64,000 nucleotides of DNA from positions 62,001 to 126,000 of the forward strand of contig CANFJB010000003.1 in the NCBI GenBank assembly GCA_947447375.1. The letters run 5' to 3'. Shown one piece after another: positions 9,313 through 18,436 of this stretch. The position numbers and the translations under genes are program-made. The first letter of the stretch is position 1; each line of letters begins with the position of its first letter. This stretch comes from Bacteroidota bacterium. Its GTDB lineage: Bacteria; Bacteroidota; Bacteroidia; Flavobacteriales; Flavobacteriaceae. The notes below the pieces were generated by a model. It was not told the DNA's origin and ran no database searches. It was given only the letters and a program-made list of their open reading frames with translations.

Positions 9313-11241
9313 ATGAAAAATTCTATATTTTATTTACTGTGCCTGAGTTTTATAGGAGTATTTTCTCAAAACAATATTTCAGAAACTAGTCGAATTGCAA
9401 ACTCAGAAATGAAATCTGCCGAAAGGCAAATGAACCTATTAGTAAATCCAAATACTCAAAATTATGATATAACTTATCATAAATTAGAATTTAATGTTGA
9501 TCCTGCGGTATACTTGGTTTCAGGAAAAATTACCACCACTTATACTGCACTTGCAAATATGAATACGCTTACTTTCGACCTTAGTAATACCTTAATAGTT
9601 AGTAGTGTAAAAATTAATAATACCAGTTTAGCTTTTACTCAAAATACGAATGAATTAATAATTACCTTGCCTTCAACTCAATTAACAGGGGTTCAAGCAA
9701 CAGTAGAAGTGGTCTATTCAGGTGCACCACCCCAAAACGGATTTTTCGCTTTCACAAGCACTACTCACGGACCAAGTAATACTCCGGTTATTTATACCTT
9801 ATCAGAACCGTTTGGAGCAAGAGATTGGTGGCCATGCAAACAAGATTTAAATGATAAAATAAATAATATTGACGTTTATATTACCGCTCCATCACAATAT
9901 ATTAGCGTTTCCAACGGAGTAGAACCTGATGCTCCTGTAATTAATGGTAATTTAAAAACAACCCATTTTCGACATAATTATCCGATACCAGCCTACTTGA
10001 TTTGTATGGCGGTAACCAATTATACATTAATTAATCAAACTGGTGGTGCTTCTCCAAATACCTATCCTATTATTAATTATATTTATCCTGAAAGTGACAC
10101 CTCAACATTGAGAACACAACTTTTGCAAACGCCACTAATATTAAACTTGTACGGCAATCTATTAGAAAATTACCCTTTTGCAAATGAAAAATACGGGCAC
10201 GCTCAGTTTGGTTGGGGTGGCGGAATGGAACACACTACCGTATCCTTTATGGTAAGTTTTGGTCGCCAATTAATAGCTCACGAAATGGCACACCAATGGT
10301 TTGGTGATAAAATTACTTGCGGAACTTGGAAAGACATTTGGTTGAATGAAGGATTTGCGACTTATATTGCAGCGTTAGTTATAGAAAATTTTGATGGTCA
10401 AGCAGCTTTTGTAACCGAAAAAGCAAATATGATTGGTAATATTACATCCATGCCTAACGGTGGGGTTTATTTAACAGACACGGAAGCTTTGGACGTAAAT
10501 AGAGTTTTTGATTCTAGACTTTCCTACAATAAAGGAGCGATGGTTCTTCATATGCTTCGTTTCAAACTAGGCGATTCTGTATTTTTTCAAGGATTAAGAA
10601 ATTATTTAGCAGATAGTAATTTAGCTTATAAATATGCGGTAACTCCCAATTTACAATCTCACTTAGAGGCCGTTTACGGGAGTAGTCTGTCGGAGTTTTT
10701 TAACGATTGGGTTTACAATCAAGGGTATCCTATTTATAATATAACGGTTCAAAACACAGCTCCTGGCCAAGCTAAAATAACTGTTGCACAAACTACCTCT
10801 CACACCTCAGTACCATTTTTTGAAATGCCGGTTCCAGTTCGATTATTAGGAGCAAGCGGTCAATCGCAAGATGTGGTGGTAAACAATACTGTAAACGGAG
10901 AACAATTTAACGTTACGGTGCCTTTTACCGTTACCGGAGTTCAATTTGATCCAAATAAAAATATTATTTCTAGAATGAGCACGGCGACTTTAGAAAATGC
11001 AAACTTCAATTTTGATTCCGCAATACAAATTTTTCCAAATCCAAGTTCGTCAACAATTTCTGTAGCAATTCCTGAAAATATCGAAATTGAGAATGCAGTA
11101 ATTTATTCGGTCTTAGGACAAAAAATTATGGAAACTAAATCTCAAAAGTCATGGGATATATCCTCATTTTCTTCAGGGATTCATTTTATAACTATTCAAA
11201 CCAATAAAGGCACGAAGCAATTCAAGTTTGTAAAAGAGTAG
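9313..11241 (+). CDS. M1 family metallopeptidase secreted by the type IX system
   Basis: The 642-residue protein has a signal peptide ending near GVFSQ, an N-terminal beta domain, and a thermolysin-like zinc site: HEMAHQWFGD with the third ligand in NEGFATY. The substrate motif upstream reads GGMEH rather than the classic GxMEN. The last 80 or so residues (IQIFPNPSSSTISV through FKFVKE) are a T9SS type A sorting domain, so the enzyme probably crosses the outer membrane and is attached or released. It should remove N-terminal residues from peptides. It converges on nadD with only 17 bases between them and no hairpin. Confidence 0.92.
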   Translation: MKNSIFYLLCLSFIGVFSQNNISETSRIANSEMKSAERQMNLLVNPNTQNYDITYHKLEFNVDPAVYLVSGKITTTYTALANMNTLTFDLSNTLIVSSVKINNTSLAFTQNTNELIITLPSTQLTGVQATVEVVYSGAPPQNGFFAFTSTTHGPSNTPVIYTLSEPFGARDWWPCKQDLNDKINNIDVYITAPSQYISVSNGVEPDAPVINGNLKTTHFRHNYPIPAYLICMAVTNYTLINQTGGASPNTYPIINYIYPESDTSTLRTQLLQTPLILNLYGNLLENYPFANEKYGHAQFGWGGGMEHTTVSFMVSFGRQLIAHEMAHQWFGDKITCGTWKDIWLNEGFATYIAALVIENFDGQAAFVTEKANMIGNITSMPNGGVYLTDTEALDVNRVFDSRLSYNKGAMVLHMLRFKLGDSVFFQGLRNYLADSNLAYKYAVTPNLQSHLEAVYGSSLSEFFNDWVYNQGYPIYNITVQNTAPGQAKITVAQTTSHTSVPFFEMPVPVRLLGASGQSQDVVVNNTVNGEQFNVTVPFTVTGVQFDPNKNIISRMSTATLENANFNFDSAIQIFPNPSSSTISVAIPENIEIENAVIYSVLGQKIMETKSQKSWDISSFSSGIHFITIQTNKGTKQFKFVKE

Positions 11242-11258
11242 TTATAAATCAACGATGA

Positions 11259-11858
11259 TTACTTTCTATACAAATTATTGTGATCGATATATTCCCAAAC
11301 TTTATTAGGTAAAAGCGGCTGAATATTCTTTTTGTTTTTGATGGAATTTCTAATAAATGTAGCCGAAATTTCCACAATTGGAGCATCTATAAAGTGAACT
11401 TTAGGATGGTTTTTGAAACCGTACTTATCACTATCATTATTCGTTTGCCCGTTTTCATCAACCCTTGGATAAACATAAATGGCATGATTTTCAAGAATTA
11501 CCTCGTAGTTTTTCCATTTGTGAAATGACTTCAAATTGTCTTCTCCCATAATCAATGAAAACTCATTTTTAGGATATTTATCTTGTAAATGCGCCAATGT
11601 ATTTACCGTGTAATTGGGCTGAGGCAATTGAAATTCGATGTCGCAAGGTTTAATCTTTGGGTAGTCTTCTGTGGCTAGAAAAACCAATTCTAAACGTGTC
11701 GAATCTTTAAGTAAAGTGTCTTTATTTTTCAATGGATTGTGAGGAGTAACCACCATCCAAACCTGATTTAAATCGGTGTGCTCCGCAAAGTGATTGGCAA
11801 TAATTAGGTGCCCAACATGAATGGGGTTGAAGGTTCCAAAATAAAGTCCAATTTTCAT
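11259..11858 (-). CDS. nadD: Nicotinate-nucleotide adenylyltransferase
   Basis: The protein of 199 residues transfers AMP from ATP to nicotinate mononucleotide in NAD synthesis. The N-terminus GLYFGTFNPIHVGHL contains the nucleotidyltransferase HxGH motif, and ISATFIRNSI near the C-terminus is the ISxTxIR signature. Length fits the family. It is the last gene of a minus-strand run with yicC, gmk and an SDR gene. An SDR gene separates it from gmk, and a 60-base gap precedes it. Confidence 0.95.
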   Translation of the reverse strand: MKIGLYFGTFNPIHVGHLIIANHFAEHTDLNQVWMVVTPHNPLKNKDTLLKDSTRLELVFLATEDYPKIKPCDIEFQLPQPNYTVNTLAHLQDKYPKNEFSLIMGEDNLKSFHKWKNYEVILENHAIYVYPRVDENGQTNNDSDKYGFKNHPKVHFIDAPIVEISATFIRNSIKNKKNIQPLLPNKVWEYIDHNNLYRK

Positions 11859-11918
11859 AGTTTTTTTGTTTCACAAAGTTATTTACAATTTAACTAGTAT
11901 AGTGGTTAATGTGTTTGT

Positions 11919-12635
11919 TTACATTTTATCATAAATAAAATTTGGAATCCTCTTCAATATTGAAGCAATTATACCCCAACGTTTTGTTACATATACTATT
12001 TCTTTCTTTTTTAATATTGATTTATAAATCTGTTTCCCAGCTTTTTCAACAGATGCAACCCAAAATAATCCATCCCCTTTAGCCATATCTGTATTAATAA
12101 AACCAGGTCTAATGTCGGTTACATTAATTTTCATTTTTAGTTGTTTGGCTTTCTGTCTTAAACCCTCCAAATAATTTATTTGATATGCTTTAGTTGCATT
12201 GTATGAGGTTGAATTTTTATTTCCTCTAATTCCAGCAATCGAACTTATAACAACTAAATGCCCATGTTGTTGTTTCTTAAAATGGTTAAAAGCCCAATCT
12301 AAAACACAAGTAAAACCCAATACATTTGTTTCGATTGTTTTTTTGTCAATTTCAAAATCTAAATCTGTATTTATATTTCCAATCCCAGAACTTAAAATTA
12401 AAAGATCAATTCCTCCTAATTCAGCAGTTAATTCATTTAATTTTGTTTCAATTATTTCAATTTCTGTTATGTCGAAACTTTTGATTCTGTATAATTTTGG
12501 ATTTTCAGCTTCAATATTATTTAGTAATTCTGTCCTTCTTCCGGTAATTCCGACTAAATAATCATTTTTTGCTAATAATTTAGCAAGCTCTTTTCCTAAT
12601 CCTGAAGTTGCACCAATTATTATTGCTTTTTTCAT
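11919..12635 (-). CDS. Short-chain dehydrogenase/reductase
   Basis: The 238-residue protein is a classical SDR: cofactor motif GATSGLGKELA at the N-terminus, LSSGIGN in place of NNAG, catalytic Ser in ISSIAG and YNATKAY (YxxxK). A C-terminal RIPNFIYDKM segment resembles the tail of SDRs associated with lipid or polyol reduction. The substrate is unknown. It sits between gmk and nadD, which I would expect to be adjacent in flavobacteria. Its sequence appears at least as AT-rich as its neighbours. It may be a later insertion into the cluster. Confidence 0.9.
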   Translation of the reverse strand: MKKAIIIGATSGLGKELAKLLAKNDYLVGITGRRTELLNNIEAENPKLYRIKSFDITEIEIIETKLNELTAELGGIDLLILSSGIGNINTDLDFEIDKKTIETNVLGFTCVLDWAFNHFKKQQHGHLVVISSIAGIRGNKNSTSYNATKAYQINYLEGLRQKAKQLKMKINVTDIRPGFINTDMAKGDGLFWVASVEKAGKQIYKSILKKKEIVYVTKRWGIIASILKRIPNFIYDKM

Positions 12636-12702
12636 TACCTATTTTAAATAATAAATTTTTTGCCTCTTTGCTTTTTGTTTAGTGAATCTTAGTGCAGTAC
12701 TT

Positions 12703-13275
12703 TTAATCTTTCACAAATGCTTTAACCAATTGATACGCATCTTCTTTGGCAACATCTAAATCGTAATTTTTTATGATTTTATCAAATTGTGGCGCTGTTG
12801 CTAATTCTACAGAAGCCTTTGCTATTCTCATATTAATCTTATCGTCACTTTCTGTAGAACGCTTTTTTAACCGGATTTTAAGTTCGTCAATACTTGGTGG
12901 TTTTACAAAAACAGCTAAGGTTTGCTCTGGAAATTTGTTCTTTATTCTTAATCCACCAGCGACATCAATATCAAAAATTACATTTTTCCCTAAAGCCCAA
13001 ATGCGCTCCACTTCACTTTTTAAGGTACCGTAAAAATTATCGCGATACACTTCTTCCCACTCAATAAAATCTTCGTTTTTAATGTGTTTTTTAAACTCTT
13101 CAGTTGAAATAAAATAGTAATCTTTGCCATTCACTTCTTCGCCTCGAGGCGGTCTTGAAGCTGCCGAAATAGAAAATTCTAAGTTCAAATCTTCTAATCC
13201 AAGTAAGTGTTTTACAATCGTGGTTTTCCCTGATCCTGAAGGCGCCGAAAAAACTATTAATTTTCCTTTTTTCAT
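12703..13275 (-). CDS. gmk: Guanylate kinase
   Basis: The 190-residue protein phosphorylates GMP to GDP. The P-loop APSGSGKTTIVKHLL is at the N-terminus, followed by the GMP-binding SRPPRGEEVNGKDYYF and the VIFDIDVAGG (Walker B) segment. Length is standard. The yicC gene lies 41 bases upstream on the same strand, a pairing common in bacteria. Confidence 0.97.
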   Translation of the reverse strand: MKKGKLIVFSAPSGSGKTTIVKHLLGLEDLNLEFSISAASRPPRGEEVNGKDYYFISTEEFKKHIKNEDFIEWEEVYRDNFYGTLKSEVERIWALGKNVIFDIDVAGGLRIKNKFPEQTLAVFVKPPSIDELKIRLKKRSTESDDKINMRIAKASVELATAPQFDKIIKNYDLDVAKEDAYQLVKAFVKD

Positions 13276-13316
13276 TTTTTATTTGCTTTATGCTTATAGA
13301 CTAATGCTAAAAACTT

Positions 13317-14177
13317 TTACAACACATTCAAAACTTGTTCTTTGATTTTTTCCAATTCATCCTTCATCATCACAACTAATTTCTGCATTTGCGCGTGATT
13401 CGATTTAGAACCCATCGTATTAATTTCACGTCCCATTTCCTGAGTAATAAATCCTAATTTTCTCCCATTGGCTTCTTTCCCTTTTATGGTTTCTAGAAAG
13501 TAATCCAAGTGGTTGGTCAATCGAACTTTCTCTTCGGTAATATCTAATTTTTCCAAATAATAAATCAATTCTTGCTCGAAACGATTTTCATCCACATTGA
13601 CTTTCAATTCTGAAATTGCAGTTTGCAAACGGTCTTTAATCGCCTGAACTCGCTCTGGATCGAGTGCCAAAGCCTCGTTCATATAACTTCTGATATTTCC
13701 AATTCTCAATTGAAATTCATTTTCTAACGAAACTCCTTCCGCTTGACGGAAATTCAAAATATTTGAAATCGCTTCTTTAATCACTTTTTGGATTTCAAGC
13801 CAATCATTTTCATCAATTTCTTCTCGCTCAATTTTCATTGTATCTGGCATTCTCACTGCCATTTTCATCAATTCTGTTTCATCGGCATCGCCATAAACTT
13901 CACGAAGTTGCGCCATGTAAGCTTTCACAATTGGAACATTTACCTTGGTTGAGGTTTGTTCGGCAGTACTTTCAACATAAATCGAAAAATCAATTTTTCC
14001 TCGTTCTAATGCCAATGAAATTTCGTTGCGCAAGCCCAATTCCATTTCTCTATAAACGGAAGGCATTCTCACGCTTAAATCCAAACCTTTACTATTTAAA
14101 GATTTAACTTCAACGGTTATTTTTTTTGTTGGTAATTGCAAAGTTGCTTTCCCAAAACCAGTCATTGATTGTATCAT
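13317..14177 (-). CDS. YicC/YloC family endoribonuclease
   Basis: The protein of 286 residues begins MIQSMTGFGKA, the hallmark of the YicC family, and ends with the conserved KLGFITQEMGREINTMGSKSN segment followed by a helical tail. Members act as endoribonucleases in RNA turnover in some bacteria. The function here is by family only. It is the upstream partner of gmk. Confidence 0.92.
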   Translation of the reverse strand: MIQSMTGFGKATLQLPTKKITVEVKSLNSKGLDLSVRMPSVYREMELGLRNEISLALERGKIDFSIYVESTAEQTSTKVNVPIVKAYMAQLREVYGDADETELMKMAVRMPDTMKIEREEIDENDWLEIQKVIKEAISNILNFRQAEGVSLENEFQLRIGNIRSYMNEALALDPERVQAIKDRLQTAISELKVNVDENRFEQELIYYLEKLDITEEKVRLTNHLDYFLETIKGKEANGRKLGFITQEMGREINTMGSKSNHAQMQKLVVMMKDELEKIKEQVLNVL

Positions 14178-14223
14178 ATTGCTATTAAAATGTGTGTAAA
14201 GATAATGAAAAAGTTTTCAGTGT

Positions 14224-15147
14224 TTATTTAGCTTCGTCCCGTAGCGGCTCACTTTTTTTATCGGTAACCAAATATACTCCTGTAAAGATTAAAATTGCCG
14301 AACTTATTTTCACCCACGACAATTCATCTTTCCCTAAACTAATTGCAAAAACAGTAGCAAAAAGAGGTTGCAAATAGATAAATACCGCTACTAATGTGGG
14401 TTTTAATTCCCGCATTGAAAGTAGGTTTAACAAGTAAGTAAAAAAGGTTGAAAACACGACCACAAATCCAATTTTCCAAAAAATATCTGTAGGCAAAACA
14501 GCCCAATCAACCGTTTGAAATTGGCTTAAGCCAAAAGGAATTACCATTAAAAATCCAAATAAATAAATCCATTTTACAAAGGTAAAAGCGTTGTATTTAT
14601 CCATCAACTTTTTTACAATAACTAAGTAATATCCATAGGAAACGGCATTGACCAAAACTAAAAAATTTCCCAAACTTACATTGGAATTATTTTCAACGGA
14701 CTTTCCATATAATATCAAAAAAGACGTTCCAAAAAGCCCCAAAAGTATTCCTAGGATTTTTCTTTTTCGCATTTTTTCTTTGATAATTATTGCCGATAAT
14801 ATCAATACAATTAACGGAGTGCAAACCATAATTACAGCTGCTGAAATAGGCGAAGTCATACTCAATCCTTTAAAAAAGGTCAACATATTTAAAGCAACCC
14901 CGAAAAAAGCACAGGCAATAATTCTAGGAAAATCATTAAGAGCAATTTTTTCATTTGGCCCTATTTTTAGCATTCTCATAATCAACCAAGCGATCCAAAA
15001 TAAGATTGCGGAACCGCCTACTCGAAGGAAAATGAAGCCGTAAGCATCAATATAATGCGGCATAACATCCTTGGCAATTGTGAAGGTAACGCCATAAATT
15101 AAGGATACTAAAGTCGCGCCAATTAATGCAATATTTCTTTTAGACAT
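14224..15147 (-). CDS. EamA/DMT-family transporter
   Basis: The 307-residue membrane protein shows about ten hydrophobic segments in two EamA repeats, with a short charged C-terminus. Such proteins export or import small metabolites across the inner membrane; the substrate is unknown. Its start overlaps the end of the ArsC-like gene by 8 bases, so the two are probably translated from one mRNA. Confidence 0.88.
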   Translation of the reverse strand: MSKRNIALIGATLVSLIYGVTFTIAKDVMPHYIDAYGFIFLRVGGSAILFWIAWLIMRMLKIGPNEKIALNDFPRIIACAFFGVALNMLTFFKGLSMTSPISAAVIMVCTPLIVLILSAIIIKEKMRKRKILGILLGLFGTSFLILYGKSVENNSNVSLGNFLVLVNAVSYGYYLVIVKKLMDKYNAFTFVKWIYLFGFLMVIPFGLSQFQTVDWAVLPTDIFWKIGFVVVFSTFFTYLLNLLSMRELKPTLVAVFIYLQPLFATVFAISLGKDELSWVKISSAILIFTGVYLVTDKKSEPLRDEAK

Positions 15148-15499
15148 TATTTAAAATAGTATTAACCTTAAGAATATTTTGTTGGCTATTGCCAATGTAA
15201 ATTCCATCATTTATAATAAAAACGGGGCGACTCAAAAATGTATAATTTTCTAAAATCAATTTTTTATAATCGGATTCTGATAATTGCTTGTTTTTTAAAT
15301 CCATCGTTTTATACAAAATGGCTTTCTTGCTAAATAACGATTCATAGCTCCCTGAAAGTTGGTGCATTTCTTCCAATTGCTCTTCTGTAATTCGATCTTG
15401 CTTTATGTCGTGAAATACTAAATCAACACCTTTAGGGAGCGATTTTATTATTTTGCGACAAGTATCACAAGTTCCAAGGTAATAAATTTTGTTAATCAT
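15140..15499 (-). CDS. ArsC/Spx-family thioredoxin-fold protein
   Basis: The 119-residue protein opens with YYLGTCDTCRKIIKSLP, a CxxC at the position of the ArsC/Spx active site, and ends with a VFIINDGIYIGNS segment typical of the fold. It could be an arsenate-reductase-like or a redox-regulatory Spx-like protein. No ars genes are nearby, so arsenic resistance is not supported. It is the first gene of a two-gene unit with the EamA transporter. Confidence 0.82.
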   Translation of the reverse strand: MINKIYYLGTCDTCRKIIKSLPKGVDLVFHDIKQDRITEEQLEEMHQLSGSYESLFSKKAILYKTMDLKNKQLSESDYKKLILENYTFLSRPVFIINDGIYIGNSQQNILKVNTILNNV

Positions 15500-15607
15500 A
15501 AGTAACTTATTTCTTTATGCAAAGAAAATTCATTTGAAGGAAAAAAGGGCATTTTTAATAAAAAATAAAGAGTTACAATTTATATCTTTACAAAAAAAAT
15601 AGCATTT

Positions 15608-16753
15608 ATGAAATTCAATACTAAAACCATTCACGGCGGACAACACCATGATCCTGCAACAGGAGCAGTAATGCCTCCGGTTTATCAAACATCAACATTT
15701 GTTCAAACAAGTCCTGGACAACCTTTGAATCCTGATTATGAATACAGTCGTGCTGCAAATCCGACACGTTCGGCGTTAGAAAGCGCGTTGGCAAGTATTG
15801 AAAATGGAGCACGCGGATTGGCATTTTCCTCTGGTTTGGCTGCTACTGATTGTCTAATTAGAACCTTTAAATCTGGTGATGAAATTATTGCAATGGATGA
15901 TTTATATGGTGGAACTTATAGAATGTTCACTCGCATTTATAAAGATTCTGGAATAAAATTTCATTTTGTTGACATGAATGATTTGGAAAAATTCAAATCA
16001 TTAATCAATGAAAACACCAAATTAGTTTGGGTGGAAACACCTACAAATCCTTTGATGAAATTAGCAGATATTCAAGAAATTGCTAAAATCACAAAGCAAC
16101 ATAAAATCCTTTTTGCAGTTGACAATACATTTGCAACCCCATATTTACAAAAACCTTTAGATTTAGGTGCAGACATTGTGATGCATTCCGCAACAAAATA
16201 CCTTGGCGGACATTCTGATGTAATCGCTGGAGCACTAATTATTAAAGACGAAGAATTGGGAAATCAATTGCATTTTCAACAATTTGCTACTGGAGGAACA
16301 TTAGGCCCAATGGATAGTTTTTTAGTTCTAAGAGGAATAAAAACGCTTCATTTACGAGTTCAAAGACATTGTGAAAATGGCGCAAAAGTGGCTGATTTTT
16401 TAAATAATCATCCTAAAATAAAAACTGTTTTTTACCCTGGATTACCAAGCCATCCTTTTCATGAAATTGCCAAAAAGCAAATGAGTGGTTTTGGGGGAAT
16501 GGTTTCATTTACATTTGTTTCAGGAAAAAAAGAAGATTCAATTCACTTTCTTGAAAAGTTGAAAGTTTTCACTTTAGCCGAATCGTTAGGTGGAGTTGAA
16601 TCATTAGCCAATCATCCGGCATTAATGACTCACGCTTCTATTCCTGAAGAAAAACGCAAAGAAATTGGAATTTCCGATGATTTAGTTCGTTTAAGTGTTG
16701 GAATTGAAGACATTGAGGATCTTATTGAAGACTTGACCCAGGCGTTGGCATAA
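15608..16753 (+). CDS. Cys/Met metabolism PLP-dependent enzyme (cystathionine gamma-synthase/lyase type)
   Basis: The 381-residue protein belongs to the trans-sulfuration family: YQTSTFVQ and YEYSRAANPTRSALE near the start, DDLYGGTYR in the PLP fold, and SATKYLGGHSDV with the PLP-binding Lys at residue 197. It makes or breaks cystathionine, or handles homoserine esters. Sequence alone does not separate gamma-synthase from gamma-lyase. It is monocistronic, with an imperfect 58-base dyad just after the stop. Confidence 0.9.
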   Translation: MKFNTKTIHGGQHHDPATGAVMPPVYQTSTFVQTSPGQPLNPDYEYSRAANPTRSALESALASIENGARGLAFSSGLAATDCLIRTFKSGDEIIAMDDLYGGTYRMFTRIYKDSGIKFHFVDMNDLEKFKSLINENTKLVWVETPTNPLMKLADIQEIAKITKQHKILFAVDNTFATPYLQKPLDLGADIVMHSATKYLGGHSDVIAGALIIKDEELGNQLHFQQFATGGTLGPMDSFLVLRGIKTLHLRVQRHCENGAKVADFLNNHPKIKTVFYPGLPSHPFHEIAKKQMSGFGGMVSFTFVSGKKEDSIHFLEKLKVFTLAESLGGVESLANHPALMTHASIPEEKRKEIGISDDLVRLSVGIEDIEDLIEDLTQALA

Positions 16754-16811
16754 TTCATTTAAATAATAGTAAAATGGCATTAAAATTCGATTTTACTTAA
16801 TAATAAATGAA
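16754..16811 (+). other. Imperfect long inverted repeat after the PLP enzyme gene
   Basis: Two 22-base arms (16754-16775 and 16790-16811) pair in their outer eight bases (TTCATTTA with TAAATGAA) and inner eight (AGTAAAAT with ATTTTACT), around a 14-base loop. It begins directly after the stop codon and has no T run. It may protect or end the transcript. Confidence 0.55.
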
Positions 16812-16921
16812 CTTTACAATATAAATTGATGAATAAAATTCACAGTTTTTCAATATTTCCTAAAATAAAGATAATTCTATTGTCATATTGAAAAATATTC
16901 TAATGTTTATTGATTAAAATG

Positions 16922-16929
16922 TATATTTG
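16922..16929 (+). promoter_or_regulatory. Predicted -7 box of gdhA
   Basis: TATATTTG is an exact TAnnTTTG match 48 bases before the gdhA ATG. I see no well-spaced -33 TTG. Confidence 0.6.
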
Positions 16930-16940
16930 TATCAAAATAC

Positions 16941-16952
16941 GAAAACGTTTTC
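16941..16952 (+). promoter_or_regulatory. Perfect 12-bp palindrome in the gdhA leader, possible operator
   Basis: GAAAACGTTTTC is a perfect palindrome with a central CG, of the kind bound by LacI-family repressors. It starts 11 bases after the -7 box, so it would overlap the first transcribed bases. No such regulator gene is in the window. Confidence 0.4.
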
Positions 16953-16977
16953 TTAAACCGTTAAATAAAAAAATAGT

Positions 16978-18321
16978 ATGTCAGAAAGTATTAAATCTTT
17001 TGTTGAAGCTGTAGCTAAAAGAAATCCGAACGAGCCAGAATTTATGCAAGCCGTTCATGAAGTTGCTGAAACAGTAATTCCATTTATTGAAGAAAATAAA
17101 AAATACCAAAACAAAATGCTTTTGGAGAGAATGGTCGAATCTGAGCGAATCATTACTTTCCGTGTAGTTTGGACCGATGATAAAGGCGATATCCAAGTAA
17201 ATAGAGGTTATAGAATTCAAATGAATTCTGCTATTGGACCTTATAAAGGAGGAATTCGTTTTCACCCTTCCGTAAATTTAAGTATTTTGAAATTTTTAGC
17301 TTTCGAGCAAACTTTCAAAAATAGTTTAACCACATTACCAATGGGTGGTGGTAAAGGAGGAGCAGATTTTGATCCTAAAGGAAAATCTGATAATGAAGTA
17401 ATGCGTTTTTGTCAAGCATTTATGACAGAATTATCAAAACATATTGGAGATAATACTGACGTTCCTGCCGGAGATATCGGAGTTGGAGGTCGTGAAGTAG
17501 GATATATGTTTGGTCAATATAAAAGATTAAGAAACGAGTTTACAGGAGTATTGACAGGAAAAGGAATTTCTTTTGGAGGTTCATTAATTCGTCCTGAAGC
17601 TACTGGATATGGAGATGTTTACTTTGCACAAAGTATGTTGAATACTAAAGGAGATAGTTTTACAGGAAAAACAGTTGTAATTTCTGGATCTGGAAACGTA
17701 GCCCAATATGCTGCTGAAAAAGCAACTCAATTAGGTGGTAAAGTAGTTACTTTATCTGATTCATCAGGATATATTTATGATGCTGATGGAATTGATGCTG
17801 CTAAATTAGCTTACGTAATGGAGATCAAAAATGAATTGCGTGGAAGAATCAGCGATTATTTAACTAAGTATCCAAATGCAAAATATGTTGCTGGAAAACG
17901 CCCGTGGGAAGTTAAATGTGATGTTGCTTTGCCTTGTGCAACTCAAAACGAATTGAACGAAGAAGAGGCGAAAATGCTAGTTGCAAATGGTTGTATTTGT
18001 GTGGCTGAAGGAGCAAATATGCCTTCAACGCCAGAAGCTGTAATTGTTTTCCATAAAGCAAAAATATTATTTGCGCCTGGAAAAGCATCAAATGCTGGTG
18101 GAGTAGCAACTTCAGGATTAGAGATGTCTCAAAACTCATTGAGATTAAGTTGGACAGCAGAAGAAGTTGACGAGCGTTTGAAAAAAATCATGCTTGACAT
18201 TCATGCTTCATGTGTTAAATACGGTAAAGATGCAACAGGATACGTAGATTACGTTAAAGGAGCAAATATTGCTGGATTTGTTAAAGTTGCTGACGCAATG
18301 TTGGCACAAGGGGTAGTATAA
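16978..18321 (+). CDS. gdhA: NADP-type glutamate dehydrogenase
   Basis: The protein has 447 residues, normal for the hexameric enzyme that assimilates ammonium into 2-oxoglutarate. Visible motifs are PYKGGIRFHPSVNL, LPMGGGKGGADFDPKGKSD with the catalytic and substrate lysines, PAGDIGVGGREVGY, and the Rossmann SGSGNVAQYAAEK. NADP preference is inferred from resemblance to the anabolic enzymes. A leader of about 50 bases with a palindrome precedes it, and a terminator follows. Confidence 0.96.
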   Translation: MSESIKSFVEAVAKRNPNEPEFMQAVHEVAETVIPFIEENKKYQNKMLLERMVESERIITFRVVWTDDKGDIQVNRGYRIQMNSAIGPYKGGIRFHPSVNLSILKFLAFEQTFKNSLTTLPMGGGKGGADFDPKGKSDNEVMRFCQAFMTELSKHIGDNTDVPAGDIGVGGREVGYMFGQYKRLRNEFTGVLTGKGISFGGSLIRPEATGYGDVYFAQSMLNTKGDSFTGKTVVISGSGNVAQYAAEKATQLGGKVVTLSDSSGYIYDADGIDAAKLAYVMEIKNELRGRISDYLTKYPNAKYVAGKRPWEVKCDVALPCATQNELNEEEAKMLVANGCICVAEGANMPSTPEAVIVFHKAKILFAPGKASNAGGVATSGLEMSQNSLRLSWTAEEVDERLKKIMLDIHASCVKYGKDATGYVDYVKGANIAGFVKVADAMLAQGVV

Positions 18322-18341
18322 AACCAACCACTATAATAATT

Positions 18342-18372
18342 AAATGCCTCACCATTTGTGGGGCATTTTTTT
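18342..18372 (+). terminator. Rho-independent terminator after gdhA
   Basis: AATGCC and GGCATT, extended by CAC/GTG, form a stem followed by a T run. Confidence 0.85.
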
Positions 18373-18409
18373 GTTTGCATATGAAAACGATAATAATTCC
18401 GTTTTATAG

Positions 18410-18417
18410 TATATTTG
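18410..18417 (+). promoter_or_regulatory. Predicted -7 box of porZ
   Basis: TATATTTG matches TAnnTTTG, 20 bases before the ATG at 18437. Confidence 0.55.
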
Positions 18418-18436
18418 TGGTTGTAACAAAATTAAA

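Noticed and set aside
15140-15499. Arsenate reductase as part of an arsenic resistance operon
   Set aside because: No arsR, arsB or acr3 gene is nearby; the protein could equally be a Spx-like redox protein.
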